This document shows positions 1-5,074 of a stretch of 5,074 nt of DNA, one piece after another. The translations under genes were made by a program, and so were the position numbers. A model generated the notes under the pieces. That model had not been told where the DNA came from. It searched no databases and saw nothing but the letters and a program-made list of their open reading frames with translations. Every line of letters begins with the position of its first letter. The stretch's first letter is position 1. Source of the DNA: Pseudolabrys sp. (GTDB lineage Bacteria > Pseudomonadota > Alphaproteobacteria > Rhizobiales > Xanthobacteraceae); the NCBI GenBank assembly GCA_019246455.1, contig JAFAQJ010000178.1, positions 1 through 5,074 of the forward strand. The letters are read 5' to 3'.

Positions 1-803
1 AGGGCGTGTTCCTGCTGGCGCCGCTGGTCTCCTGCGTGCTGGCGCTTGCCGCCTGGGCGGTGATCCCCGTCAACGTTGGCTGGGTAATCGCCGACATCAA
101 CGTCGGCGTACTCTACATTTTCGCGATCTCGTCGCTCAGCGTCTACGGCATCATCATGGCCGGCTGGGCGTCGAATTCGAAGTATCCGTTCCTCGCGGCA
201 CTGCGTTCCGCCGCGCAGATGGTGTCCTACGAAGTCTCGATCGGCTTCGTCATTATCACCGTGCTGCTGTGCGCTGGGTCGTTGAATCTCAGCGACATCG
301 TCGATGCCCAGGACGGGCCTTACGGCGTATTCTCGTGGTACTGGTTGCCGCTTCTGCCGATGTTCGTGGTGTTCTTCGTATCAGCCTTGGCTGAAACCAA
401 TCGCCCGCCGTTCGATCTGGTCGAGGCGGAATCCGAATTGGTCGCGGGATTCATGGTCGAATACGGCTCGACGCCGTACATGATGTTCATGTTGGGCGAA
501 TATGTTGCGATCGCCACAATGTGCGCGATGGGCGCCATCCTGTTTCTCGGCGGCTGGCTGCCGCCGGTGAAGATCGTGCCGTTCACTTGGGTGCCCGGCG
601 TGATCTGGTTCACGCTCAAGGCGCTGTTCATGTTCTTCCTCTTCGCAATGGCGAAGGCGATCGTGCCGCGCTATCGCTACGATCAACTGATGCGCCTCGG
701 TTGGAAGGTATTCCTGCCGTTGTCGCTGGCGATGGTCGCGATCGTGGCCGCCGTGCTGCAATTCGGCCTGCCATTCGGCCTCTTGGCGCCGCAAGGGGGA
801 TGA
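1..803 (+). CDS. nuoH: NADH-quinone oxidoreductase subunit H (NuoH), 5'-truncated
   Basis: Membrane subunit of complex I, homologous to mitochondrial ND1. With the peripheral arm it forms the chamber where ubiquinone is reduced, and it links that site to the proton channels. The frame is already open at the window edge (first full codon at 3). The GTG at 6-8 lies inside a hydrophobic helix and is not the true start. 266 residues are visible against about 330-350 in the family, so roughly 75 N-terminal residues are missing. Several hydrophobic helices are visible. The strongest evidence is the quinone-site loop at 390-470 (visible residues 130-156), which contains [14 protein letters not shown] followed by SELVAG. 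This matches the ND1 family signature PFDLxExExELxxG and its conserved acidic residues. A second conserved stretch, SNSKYPF followed by [11 protein letters not shown], lies at about 172-249. It ends in TGA at 801-803, 1 nt before nuoI. Identification is very secure. Confidence 0.97.
   Translation, partial: GVFLLAPLVSCVLALAAWAVIPVNVGWVIADINVGVLYIFAISSLSVYGIIMAGWASNSKYPFLAALRSAAQMVSYEVSIGFVIITVLLCAGSLNLSDIVDAQDGPYGVFSWYWLPLLPMFVVFFVSALAETNRPPFDLVEAESELVAGFMVEYGSTPYMMFMLGEYVAIATMCAMGAILFLGGWLPPVKIVPFTWVPGVIWFTLKALFMFFLFAMAKAIVPRYRYDQLMRLGWKVFLPLSLAMVAIVAAVLQFGLPFGLLAPQGG
793..800 (+). promoter_or_regulatory. Ribosome binding site of nuoI inside the end of nuoH
   Basis: The purine run AAGGGGGA ends 4 nt before the ATG at 805 and sits within the last codons of nuoH. 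It supports 805 as the nuoI start and suggests that nuoI is translated by ribosomes finishing nuoH or by re-initiation beside them. The spacing is short if the whole run pairs, but the first bases of the run lie at a normal distance. This is read from sequence only. Confidence 0.6.
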
Positions 804-804
804 C

Positions 805-1293
805 ATGAGACTCGACCGCGCCGCGAAATCGATCTTTCTGCTGGAGTTCATGTCGGCGACCTGGCTGGCGATGAAGTATTTCTTCGGCGCCAAGTCGACG
901 ATCAACTATCCATTCGAAAAGAACCCGATTTCGCCGCGCTTCCGTGGGGAGCATGTGCTGCGCCGCTATCCGAATGGGGAAGAGCGCTGCATCGCCTGCA
1001 AACTGTGCGAGGCGATCTGCCCGGCGCAGGCTATCACCATCGAAGCCGGCCCACGGCGCAATGACGGCACGCGGCGAACGACGCGTTACGACATCGACAT
1101 GGTGAAGTGTATCTATTGCGGCCTATGCCAGGAGGCATGCCCGGTCGACGCTATTGTCGAAGGCCCGAATTTCGAGTTCGCCACCGAAACGCGCGAAGAG
1201 CTTTACTACGACAAGGAGCGGCTGCTCGCGAATGGCGATCGTTGGGAGCGCGAGATCGCGAAAAATATCGCGCTCGACGCGCCGTACCGGTAA
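805..1293 (+). CDS. nuoI: NADH-quinone oxidoreductase subunit I (NuoI), 2x[4Fe-4S] ferredoxin-type
   Basis: Peripheral-arm subunit (bovine TYKY/NDUFS8 homologue) on the cytoplasmic face, carrying clusters N6a and N6b. These pass electrons toward the terminal cluster N2 in NuoB and then to quinone. The 162 residues match the usual alphaproteobacterial length. Two ferredoxin motifs are seen: [12 protein letters not shown] (Cys62, 65, 68, 72) and [12 protein letters not shown] (Cys102, 105, 108, 112). These eight are the only cysteines. In this fold each cluster takes three cysteines from one motif and the fourth from the other, so all ligands are present. The N-terminal part (about residues 10-50) matches the amphipathic segment that lies on the membrane next to NuoH. 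The conserved NuoI stretch [16 protein letters not shown] precedes the first motif. The ATG at 805 follows the nuoH stop by 1 nt and has a good ribosome binding site. It ends in TAA at 1291. Confidence 0.98.
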   Translation: MRLDRAAKSIFLLEFMSATWLAMKYFFGAKSTINYPFEKNPISPRFRGEHVLRRYPNGEERCIACKLCEAICPAQAITIEAGPRRNDGTRRTTRYDIDMVKCIYCGLCQEACPVDAIVEGPNFEFATETREELYYDKERLLANGDRWEREIAKNIALDAPYR

Positions 1294-1297
1294 CCCC

Positions 1298-1912
1298 ATG
1301 ACCGTCGCCGCAATCTTCTTTTATTTGTTCGCCGCGATGTGCGTCGCCTCGGCGGTGATGGTGGTCGCTGCGCGCAATCCGGTGCATTCGGTCCTCTTTC
1401 TGATTCTGGCCTTCGTCAATGCCGCCGGTCTGTTCGTGCTGATGGGCGCCGAATTCCTGGCGATGATCCTGATCGTCGTCTATGTCGGCGCGGTCGCCGT
1501 GCTGTTCCTGTTCGTCGTCATGATGCTCGACGTCGATTTCGCCGAGTTGCGCCAGGGCGTGTTGCAATATCTGCCATTCGGGTTGCTGATGGGCGCGATT
1601 TTCCTCGCTGAATTGCTGTTCGTGGTCGGTGCTTGGACTCTTGGCGCCAACCTGCCGCTCGCTTCGCCGATTCCGCCGATTGCGAATGTCAGCAATACCG
1701 AGGCGCTCGGCCTCGTGCTCTATACGAAATACGTCTATTTCTTCGAGATCGCCGGGCTCGTGCTGCTGGTCGCCATGATCGGGGCCATTGTGCTGACACT
1801 GCATCACCGTGAACGGGTGCGCCGTCAGAACATCGGCGAACAGGTTGCGCGGACGCCGGCGACCGCAGTCGAATTGCGTACCGTCAAGCCGGGGCAGGGG
1901 CTCGACGCATGA
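1298..1912 (+). CDS. nuoJ: NADH-quinone oxidoreductase subunit J (NuoJ)
   Basis: Small membrane subunit of complex I (ND6 homologue), packed between NuoH and the antiporter-like subunits and taking part in the conformational coupling that drives proton transfer. The protein is 204 residues with five hydrophobic segments, at roughly 3-24, 30-49, 53-77, 92-113 and 147-168. The third carries the family hallmark [19 protein letters not shown] (about 60-78), which in known structures contains a pi-bulge and the conserved tyrosine (here Tyr62). A soluble C-terminal tail of about 35 residues, rich in Arg and Gln, follows the last helix; I recall similar tails in other alphaproteobacteria. The frame is open upstream to 1154, but that stretch overlaps the conserved end of nuoI, so ATG 1298 is chosen. 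It lies 4 nt after the nuoI stop, and no clear Shine-Dalgarno precedes it, which suggests translational coupling. Its stop overlaps the nuoK start. Confidence 0.96.
   Translation: MTVAAIFFYLFAAMCVASAVMVVAARNPVHSVLFLILAFVNAAGLFVLMGAEFLAMILIVVYVGAVAVLFLFVVMMLDVDFAELRQGVLQYLPFGLLMGAIFLAELLFVVGAWTLGANLPLASPIPPIANVSNTEALGLVLYTKYVYFFEIAGLVLLVAMIGAIVLTLHHRERVRRQNIGEQVARTPATAVELRTVKPGQGLDA
1896..1900 (+). promoter_or_regulatory. Ribosome binding site of nuoK inside the end of nuoJ
   Basis: AGGGG lies 8 nt before the ATG at 1909, within the last codons of nuoJ. It fixes the nuoK start at the 4-nt ATGA overlap (1909-1912), where the nuoJ TGA and nuoK ATG share bases. This arrangement is typical of coupled translation between subunits of one complex. 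Confidence 0.65.
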
Positions 1913-2217
1913 TTGTCGGTCTCGCGCATTATCTTTCGGTCGCGGCAATCCTGTTCACGCTTGGCGTATTCGGCATCTTTCTCAACCGCAAGAACGTCAT
2001 CATCATTCTGATGTCGATCGAACTCATTCTGCTGGCGGTCAATATTAATCTGGTGGCGTTCTCGACCCATCTCGGCGACATCGTCGGACAGGTCTACGCG
2101 CTGCTGGTGCTGACGGTCGCGGCGGCCGAAGCTGCGATCGGGCTCGCTATTCTCGTTGCGTACTATCGCAACCGCGGCTCGATCGCGGTCGAAGACATCA
2201 ATTCGATGAAAGGCTAG
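1909..2217 (+). CDS. nuoK: NADH-quinone oxidoreductase subunit K (NuoK)
   Basis: Three-helix membrane subunit of complex I (ND4L homologue), related to MrpC of multisubunit Na+/H+ antiporters. It contributes to the charged central axis through which protons or conformational signals pass. Its 102 residues are the usual length (E. coli has 100). Helices are visible at about 5-24, 29-50 and 60-85. Both membrane-embedded glutamates needed for activity in E. coli (Glu36 and Glu72) are present here as Glu38, in [18 protein letters not shown], and Glu74, in [16 protein letters not shown]. The start overlaps the nuoJ stop by 4 nt and has an AGGGG ribosome binding site 8 nt upstream. It ends in TAG at 2215. 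Nothing unusual is seen. Confidence 0.98.
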   Translation: MIVGLAHYLSVAAILFTLGVFGIFLNRKNVIIILMSIELILLAVNINLVAFSTHLGDIVGQVYALLVLTVAAAEAAIGLAILVAYYRNRGSIAVEDINSMKG

Positions 2218-2224
2218 GGCGGGG
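2216..2224 (+). promoter_or_regulatory. Ribosome binding site of nuoL
   Basis: The purine-rich run AGGGCGGGG begins in the nuoK stop codon and ends 3 nt before the ATG at 2228; its AGGG part lies 8 nt upstream. It supports the 2228 start in the only noticeable gap (10 nt) between two genes of this window. Confidence 0.55.
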
Positions 2225-2227
2225 ATA

Positions 2228-4330
2228 ATGTATCAGGCGATCGTGTTCCTGCCGCTGCTTGGTGCGATCCTCGCGGGCATAATCTCGCTTGCCGGCGCAC
2301 GCGCGCGTTTTCCTGGCCAAAATCCGCCGCCCGGCGTCGAGGACGACACGGTCGATCACGGCCCACACGCGCACGGCGCCGATACGCATGGCGGCGCGGC
2401 TATCCATGAGACGCGTCATGAACCCGGCAGCGGCCACGATCACGTGCCGCCGGCGCCCGCCGCAGCCGGCTCGCGCACGGCGGAATTGATCACGACCACG
2501 CTGCTGATGATCTCGATGATCCTGTCGTGGATTGCGTTCGTGCAGGTCGGCTTTGGCCATCAGGATGTCCGCGTTCCGATCATGACCTGGATGGCGTCCG
2601 GCGACTTCAAGGTCGATTGGGCGCTGCGTATCGACACGCTCACCGCTGTGATGCTGGTCGTCGTCAACACCGTTTCAGCCTTCGTGCATCTCTATTCGAT
2701 CGGCTACATGCACGAGGATCCGTACCGACCACGGTTCTTTGGTTATCTGTCGCTGTTCACCTTCGCGATGCTGATGCTGGTGACCGCGGACAATCTCGTT
2801 CAGTTGTTCTTCGGCTGGGAAGGCGTCGGTCTCGCGAGCTACCTGTTGATCGGGTTCTGGTACTACAAGCCCGAAGCGAACGCAGCGGCGATCAAGGCGT
2901 TCGTCGTCAACCGGGTCGGCGATTTCGGCTTCGCACTCGGCATCTTCGCCGTTTTTATGCTGACCAACAGTGTCGATCTCGACGCCGTGTTCGCGGCGGC
3001 GCCCTCACTCACCGGAAGGACGTTCGCTCTGTTCGGCTGGCAGGTCGATGCGCTCACTGTGACTTGTCTCCTGCTGTTCATGGGCGCGATGGGCAAGTCC
3101 GCGCAATTCCTGCTGCACACCTGGTTGCCGGATGCGATGGAGGGCCCGACACCAGTTTCGGCGCTCATCCATGCCGCGACAATGGTGACTGCCGGCGTCT
3201 TCATGGTGGCGCGTTTATCGCCCTTGTTCGAACTGGCGCCGACGGCGGCTGCGTTCGTCACGCTGATCGGCGCGACGACGGCGTTCTTCGCGGCCACGGT
3301 CGGCCTGGTGCAGAACGACATCAAACGCATTGTCGCGTATTCGACCTGCTCGCAGCTCGGCTACATGTTCGTGGCGATGGGGGTGGGGGCCTATTCGGTC
3401 GGTATGTTCCACCTGTTCACGCATGCCTTCTTTAAGGCGCTGCTGTTTCTCGGCTCCGGCTCAGTGATTCATGCGATGCATCATGAGCAGGACATCCGCC
3501 ATATGGGCGGGCTCAAGGATCGCATCCCGTTCACTTATGTTGTGATGATCATCGGCACGCTGGCGCTGACGGGCTTCCCGCTAACGGCAGGCTACTTCTC
3601 GAAGGACGCCATCATTGAAGCGGCCTTCGTCTCGCATAATCCGATGGCGCTCTACGCCTTCATCTGCACCGCCGTCGCGGCGCTACTGACCTCGTTCTAT
3701 TCGTGGCGCCTCATCTTTAAGACGTTCCACGGCACGCCGCACGACGAGGAGCATTACAAGGCGGCCCATGAGAGCCCTTATGTGATGCTGATCCCGCTCG
3801 CGGTGCTCGCGCTCGGCTCGATATTGGCCGGCTTGCCGTTCAAGGAAATTTTCGCCGGTCACGGCGTCGAGGGGTTCTTCCGGGAGTCGCTTGGCTTCGG
3901 CAAAGACAACCACATCCTCGAAGAGATGCACCATGTGCCGCTGACGATCGGCATCATGCCGACGGTCGCGATGCTGATCGGCTTCGCCGTCGCGTGGCTG
4001 TTCTACATTCAGCGGCCCGATATTCCGGGGGAGCTCGCGCGCCAGCATGCCGTGCTGTATCGGTTCCTGCTCAACAAGTGGTACTTCGACGAAGTCTACG
4101 ACGCTCTGCTGGTTAAACCGGTGAAGCGTCTCGGCTATTTGCTCTGGAAGGGCGGTGACGGCTGGCTGATCGACGGTTTCGGACCCGATGGTGTTTCGGC
4201 CCGCGTTCTCGACATCACGCGCAACACGATCCGTCTGCAGACCGGTTACCTTTATCACTACGCCTTCGCGATGTTGATCGGTGCGGCGATCTTTATCACC
4301 TGGTTCATGTTCTCGGCGGGAATGCATTAA
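2228..4330 (+). CDS. nuoL: NADH-quinone oxidoreductase subunit L (NuoL), with His-rich N-terminal insert
   Basis: Distal antiporter-like proton-pumping subunit of complex I (ND5 homologue; Mrp antiporter family). The protein is 700 residues against 613 in E. coli. Functional residues line up with E. coli at a constant offset: Glu198 (E144) in [16 protein letters not shown], Arg229 and Asp232 (R175, D178), Lys290 (K229) in [18 protein letters not shown], His315 (H254) in [13 protein letters not shown], and His395/His399/Lys403 (H334, H338, K342). Lys459-Asp460 lies near the position of E. coli K399-D400. The C-terminus holds TM15 (about 578-595), a long stretch at about 600-672 matching the lateral helix that runs along the membrane arm, and the anchoring TM16 (about 675-695). 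Most of the extra length is a hydrophilic insert between the first two helices (about 30-82). ATG 2228 gives the family-typical start [14 protein letters not shown]. Stop TAA 4328 abuts nuoM. Confidence 0.98.
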   Translation: MYQAIVFLPLLGAILAGIISLAGARARFPGQNPPPGVEDDTVDHGPHAHGADTHGGAAIHETRHEPGSGHDHVPPAPAAAGSRTAELITTTLLMISMILSWIAFVQVGFGHQDVRVPIMTWMASGDFKVDWALRIDTLTAVMLVVVNTVSAFVHLYSIGYMHEDPYRPRFFGYLSLFTFAMLMLVTADNLVQLFFGWEGVGLASYLLIGFWYYKPEANAAAIKAFVVNRVGDFGFALGIFAVFMLTNSVDLDAVFAAAPSLTGRTFALFGWQVDALTVTCLLLFMGAMGKSAQFLLHTWLPDAMEGPTPVSALIHAATMVTAGVFMVARLSPLFELAPTAAAFVTLIGATTAFFAATVGLVQNDIKRIVAYSTCSQLGYMFVAMGVGAYSVGMFHLFTHAFFKALLFLGSGSVIHAMHHEQDIRHMGGLKDRIPFTYVVMIIGTLALTGFPLTAGYFSKDAIIEAAFVSHNPMALYAFICTAVAALLTSFYSWRLIFKTFHGTPHDEEHYKAAHESPYVMLIPLAVLALGSILAGLPFKEIFAGHGVEGFFRESLGFGKDNHILEEMHHVPLTIGIMPTVAMLIGFAVAWLFYIQRPDIPGELARQHAVLYRFLLNKWYFDEVYDALLVKPVKRLGYLLWKGGDGWLIDGFGPDGVSARVLDITRNTIRLQTGYLYHYAFAMLIGAAIFITWFMFSAGMH
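2318..2482 (+). other. His-rich hydrophilic insert in NuoL between membrane helices 1 and 2
   Basis: NuoL residues about 31-85 form a Pro-, Gly-, Asp- and His-rich stretch where E. coli NuoL has only a short turn. Eight histidines (residues 44, 47, 49, 54, 60, 64, 70, 72) fall within 29 residues, with motifs such as HGPHAHG and GHDH, followed by the low-complexity PPAPAAAG. The next membrane helix starts at about 86. By hand count, GC over 2341-2460 is 87 of 120 bases, against 36 of 60 in both 2221-2280 and 2521-2580. The frame is unbroken and the flanks are conserved, so it is a real part of the protein. The loop is probably cytoplasmic, inferred from accepted NuoL topology and the Arg residues just after helix 1. 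Metal binding is possible from composition but unproven. Confidence 0.8.
4318..4321 (+). promoter_or_regulatory. Weak ribosome binding site of nuoM inside the end of nuoL
   Basis: GGGA, within GGCGGGAA, lies 9 nt before the ATG at 4331 and inside the last codons of nuoL. The nuoL TAA and nuoM ATG are directly adjacent with no gap, so re-initiation by the same ribosomes is plausible. Confidence 0.45.
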
Positions 4331-5074
4331 ATGAACTGGCCGATCCTCTCCGTTGTCACCTTCCTGCCGCTGGTCGGTGCGCTTTTCATCATGCTGGTGA
4401 AGGGCAACGATCGCTTCGCTAAAGGCACCGCGCGCTGGGTGGCGCTGTGGTCGACGCTCGTCACCTTCGCGATTTCGCTGGCGATGGCGTGGCGATTCGA
4501 TCCGAGCGTCGCGGAGTTCCAGTTCGTCGAGAAACATCCGTGGCTCGGTATCGCCAACTACCACATGGGTGTCGACGGCATTTCGCTGCCGTTCGTGATC
4601 CTTACGACCGCGCTGATGCCGTTGTGTATCATCGCGAGCTGGACCGTGATCCAGAAGCGCGTGCGGGAATACATGATCGCATTCCTGGTGCTCGAAACAC
4701 TGATGGTCGGCACCTTCTCGGCGCTCGATCTTGTGCTGTTCTATCTGTTCTTTGAAGGCGGCCTCATTCCGATGTTCCTGATCATCGGCATTTGGGGCGG
4801 ACCGCGCCGCGTTTATGCGAGCTTTAAGTTCTTCCTCTACACGCTGCTTGGCTCGGTGCTGATGTTGATCGCGATGATCTGGATGACGCATGCAGCTGGT
4901 ACCAGCTATATCCCAGTGCTGATGCGCCATGACTTTCCGCGCGACGCCCAAGTCTGGCTCTTTCTGGCCTTTTTCGCTTCGTTCGCGGTAAAGATGCCGA
5001 TGTGGCCGGTACACACCTGGCTCCCGGACGCGCACGTGCAAGCGCCGACCGCGGGTTCCGTTATCCTGGCAGGC
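4331..5074 (+). CDS. nuoM: NADH-quinone oxidoreductase subunit M (NuoM), 3'-truncated
   Basis: Middle antiporter-like proton-pumping subunit of complex I (ND4 homologue), located between NuoL and NuoN in the membrane arm. The frame is open from ATG 4331 to the window end, giving 248 complete codons of a protein normally about 500 residues long, so about half is missing. The N-terminus [18 protein letters not shown] and the segment [20 protein letters not shown] (79-98 region) are typical of NuoM. Glu142, in [20 protein letters not shown], corresponds to the essential E. coli Glu144. Lys221, in [18 protein letters not shown], corresponds to E. coli Lys234 on broken helix 7. The last motif, [21 protein letters not shown], runs to the window edge and distinguishes NuoM ([10 protein letters not shown]) from NuoL ([10 protein letters not shown]). 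It starts immediately after the nuoL stop. nuoN would be expected next. Confidence 0.97.
   Translation, partial: MNWPILSVVTFLPLVGALFIMLVKGNDRFAKGTARWVALWSTLVTFAISLAMAWRFDPSVAEFQFVEKHPWLGIANYHMGVDGISLPFVILTTALMPLCIIASWTVIQKRVREYMIAFLVLETLMVGTFSALDLVLFYLFFEGGLIPMFLIIGIWGGPRRVYASFKFFLYTLLGSVLMLIAMIWMTHAAGTSYIPVLMRHDFPRDAQVWLFLAFFASFAVKMPMWPVHTWLPDAHVQAPTAGSVILAG

Noticed and set aside
6..8. GTG as a start codon of nuoH
   Set aside because: The frame continues upstream to the window edge, and the codon falls within a membrane helix about 75 residues into the expected protein, so it is an internal valine.
1154..1297. Possible N-terminal extension of nuoJ by 48 codons
   Set aside because: The stretch is out of frame with, and overlaps, the conserved C-terminal region of nuoI. 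The translated extension is Ser/Arg-rich and unlike NuoJ, whose normal N-terminal helix begins at the ATG at 1298.
1151..1948. Minus-strand open frame of 265 codons across the end of nuoI, nuoJ and the start of nuoK
   Set aside because: It has the same highly charged, low-complexity composition opposite a hydrophobic membrane protein, no family resemblance, and spans three real genes.
3376..3390. G-rich run (GATGGGGGTGGGGGC) as a G-quadruplex or regulatory signal
   Set aside because: It has only two G-tracts and encodes a Met-Gly-Val-Gly-Ala stretch of a NuoL helix, so it is explained by Gly and Val codons in high-GC DNA.
2527..3435. + strand open frame of 302 codons inside nuoL
   Set aside because: It is an Arg-rich out-of-frame translation of conserved NuoL sequence in high-GC DNA. 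It has no domain and lies entirely within a well-supported gene.
3683..5041. Long open reading frame (452 codons) on the minus strand, antisense to nuoL and nuoM
   Set aside because: Its product is almost entirely Arg, Glu, Asp, His and Gln with no recognisable domain. This is what results when the complement of hydrophobic codons (T in the middle position) is read as A-centred codons. The + strand here holds clearly conserved NuoL and NuoM, so the frame is a composition shadow.

Overview
This window is an internal piece of a nuo operon, which encodes the membrane arm of the proton-pumping NADH:quinone oxidoreductase (respiratory complex I, NDH-1). All genes lie on the + strand in the order nuoH (5' end missing), nuoI, nuoJ, nuoK, nuoL, nuoM (3' end missing). 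The order matches the canonical nuoA-N operon. Protein style, GC content (about 60% in the stretches counted by hand) and the long C-terminal tail of NuoJ point to an alphaproteobacterium. The His-rich insert in NuoL suggests the Hyphomicrobiales (Rhizobiales), perhaps near Bradyrhizobium/Rhodopseudomonas. The taxonomic placement rests on remembered family resemblance, not on a search.

Layout: 1-803 is the C-terminal three quarters of NuoH, which forms the quinone chamber. 805-1293 is NuoI, with two 4Fe-4S clusters. 1298-1912 is NuoJ, 1909-2217 NuoK, 2228-4330 NuoL and 4331-5074 the first 248 codons of NuoM. Coding is almost continuous. Gaps between genes are 1, 4, 10 and 0 nt, and nuoJ/nuoK overlap by 4 nt (ATGA). 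There is no room for internal promoters or terminators outside coding sequence. No RNA gene, mobile element, repeat array or CRISPR was seen, and no stretch over 300 nt lacks a gene.

How the genes work together: electrons from NADH pass along the iron-sulfur chain in the peripheral arm to the two clusters in NuoI and then to quinone in the cavity formed with NuoH. The resulting conformational and electrostatic changes pass through NuoH, NuoJ and NuoK to the antiporter-like subunits NuoL and NuoM (and NuoN, outside the window), which move protons across the inner membrane. The key charged or ligand residues visible in NuoI, NuoK, NuoL and NuoM are all present, so the enzyme looks functional.

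This is an ordinary housekeeping region and I do not see an undescribed system in it. The feature most worth a second look is a roughly 50-residue hydrophilic insert between the first two membrane helices of NuoL, with 8 histidines in 29 residues and locally raised GC.
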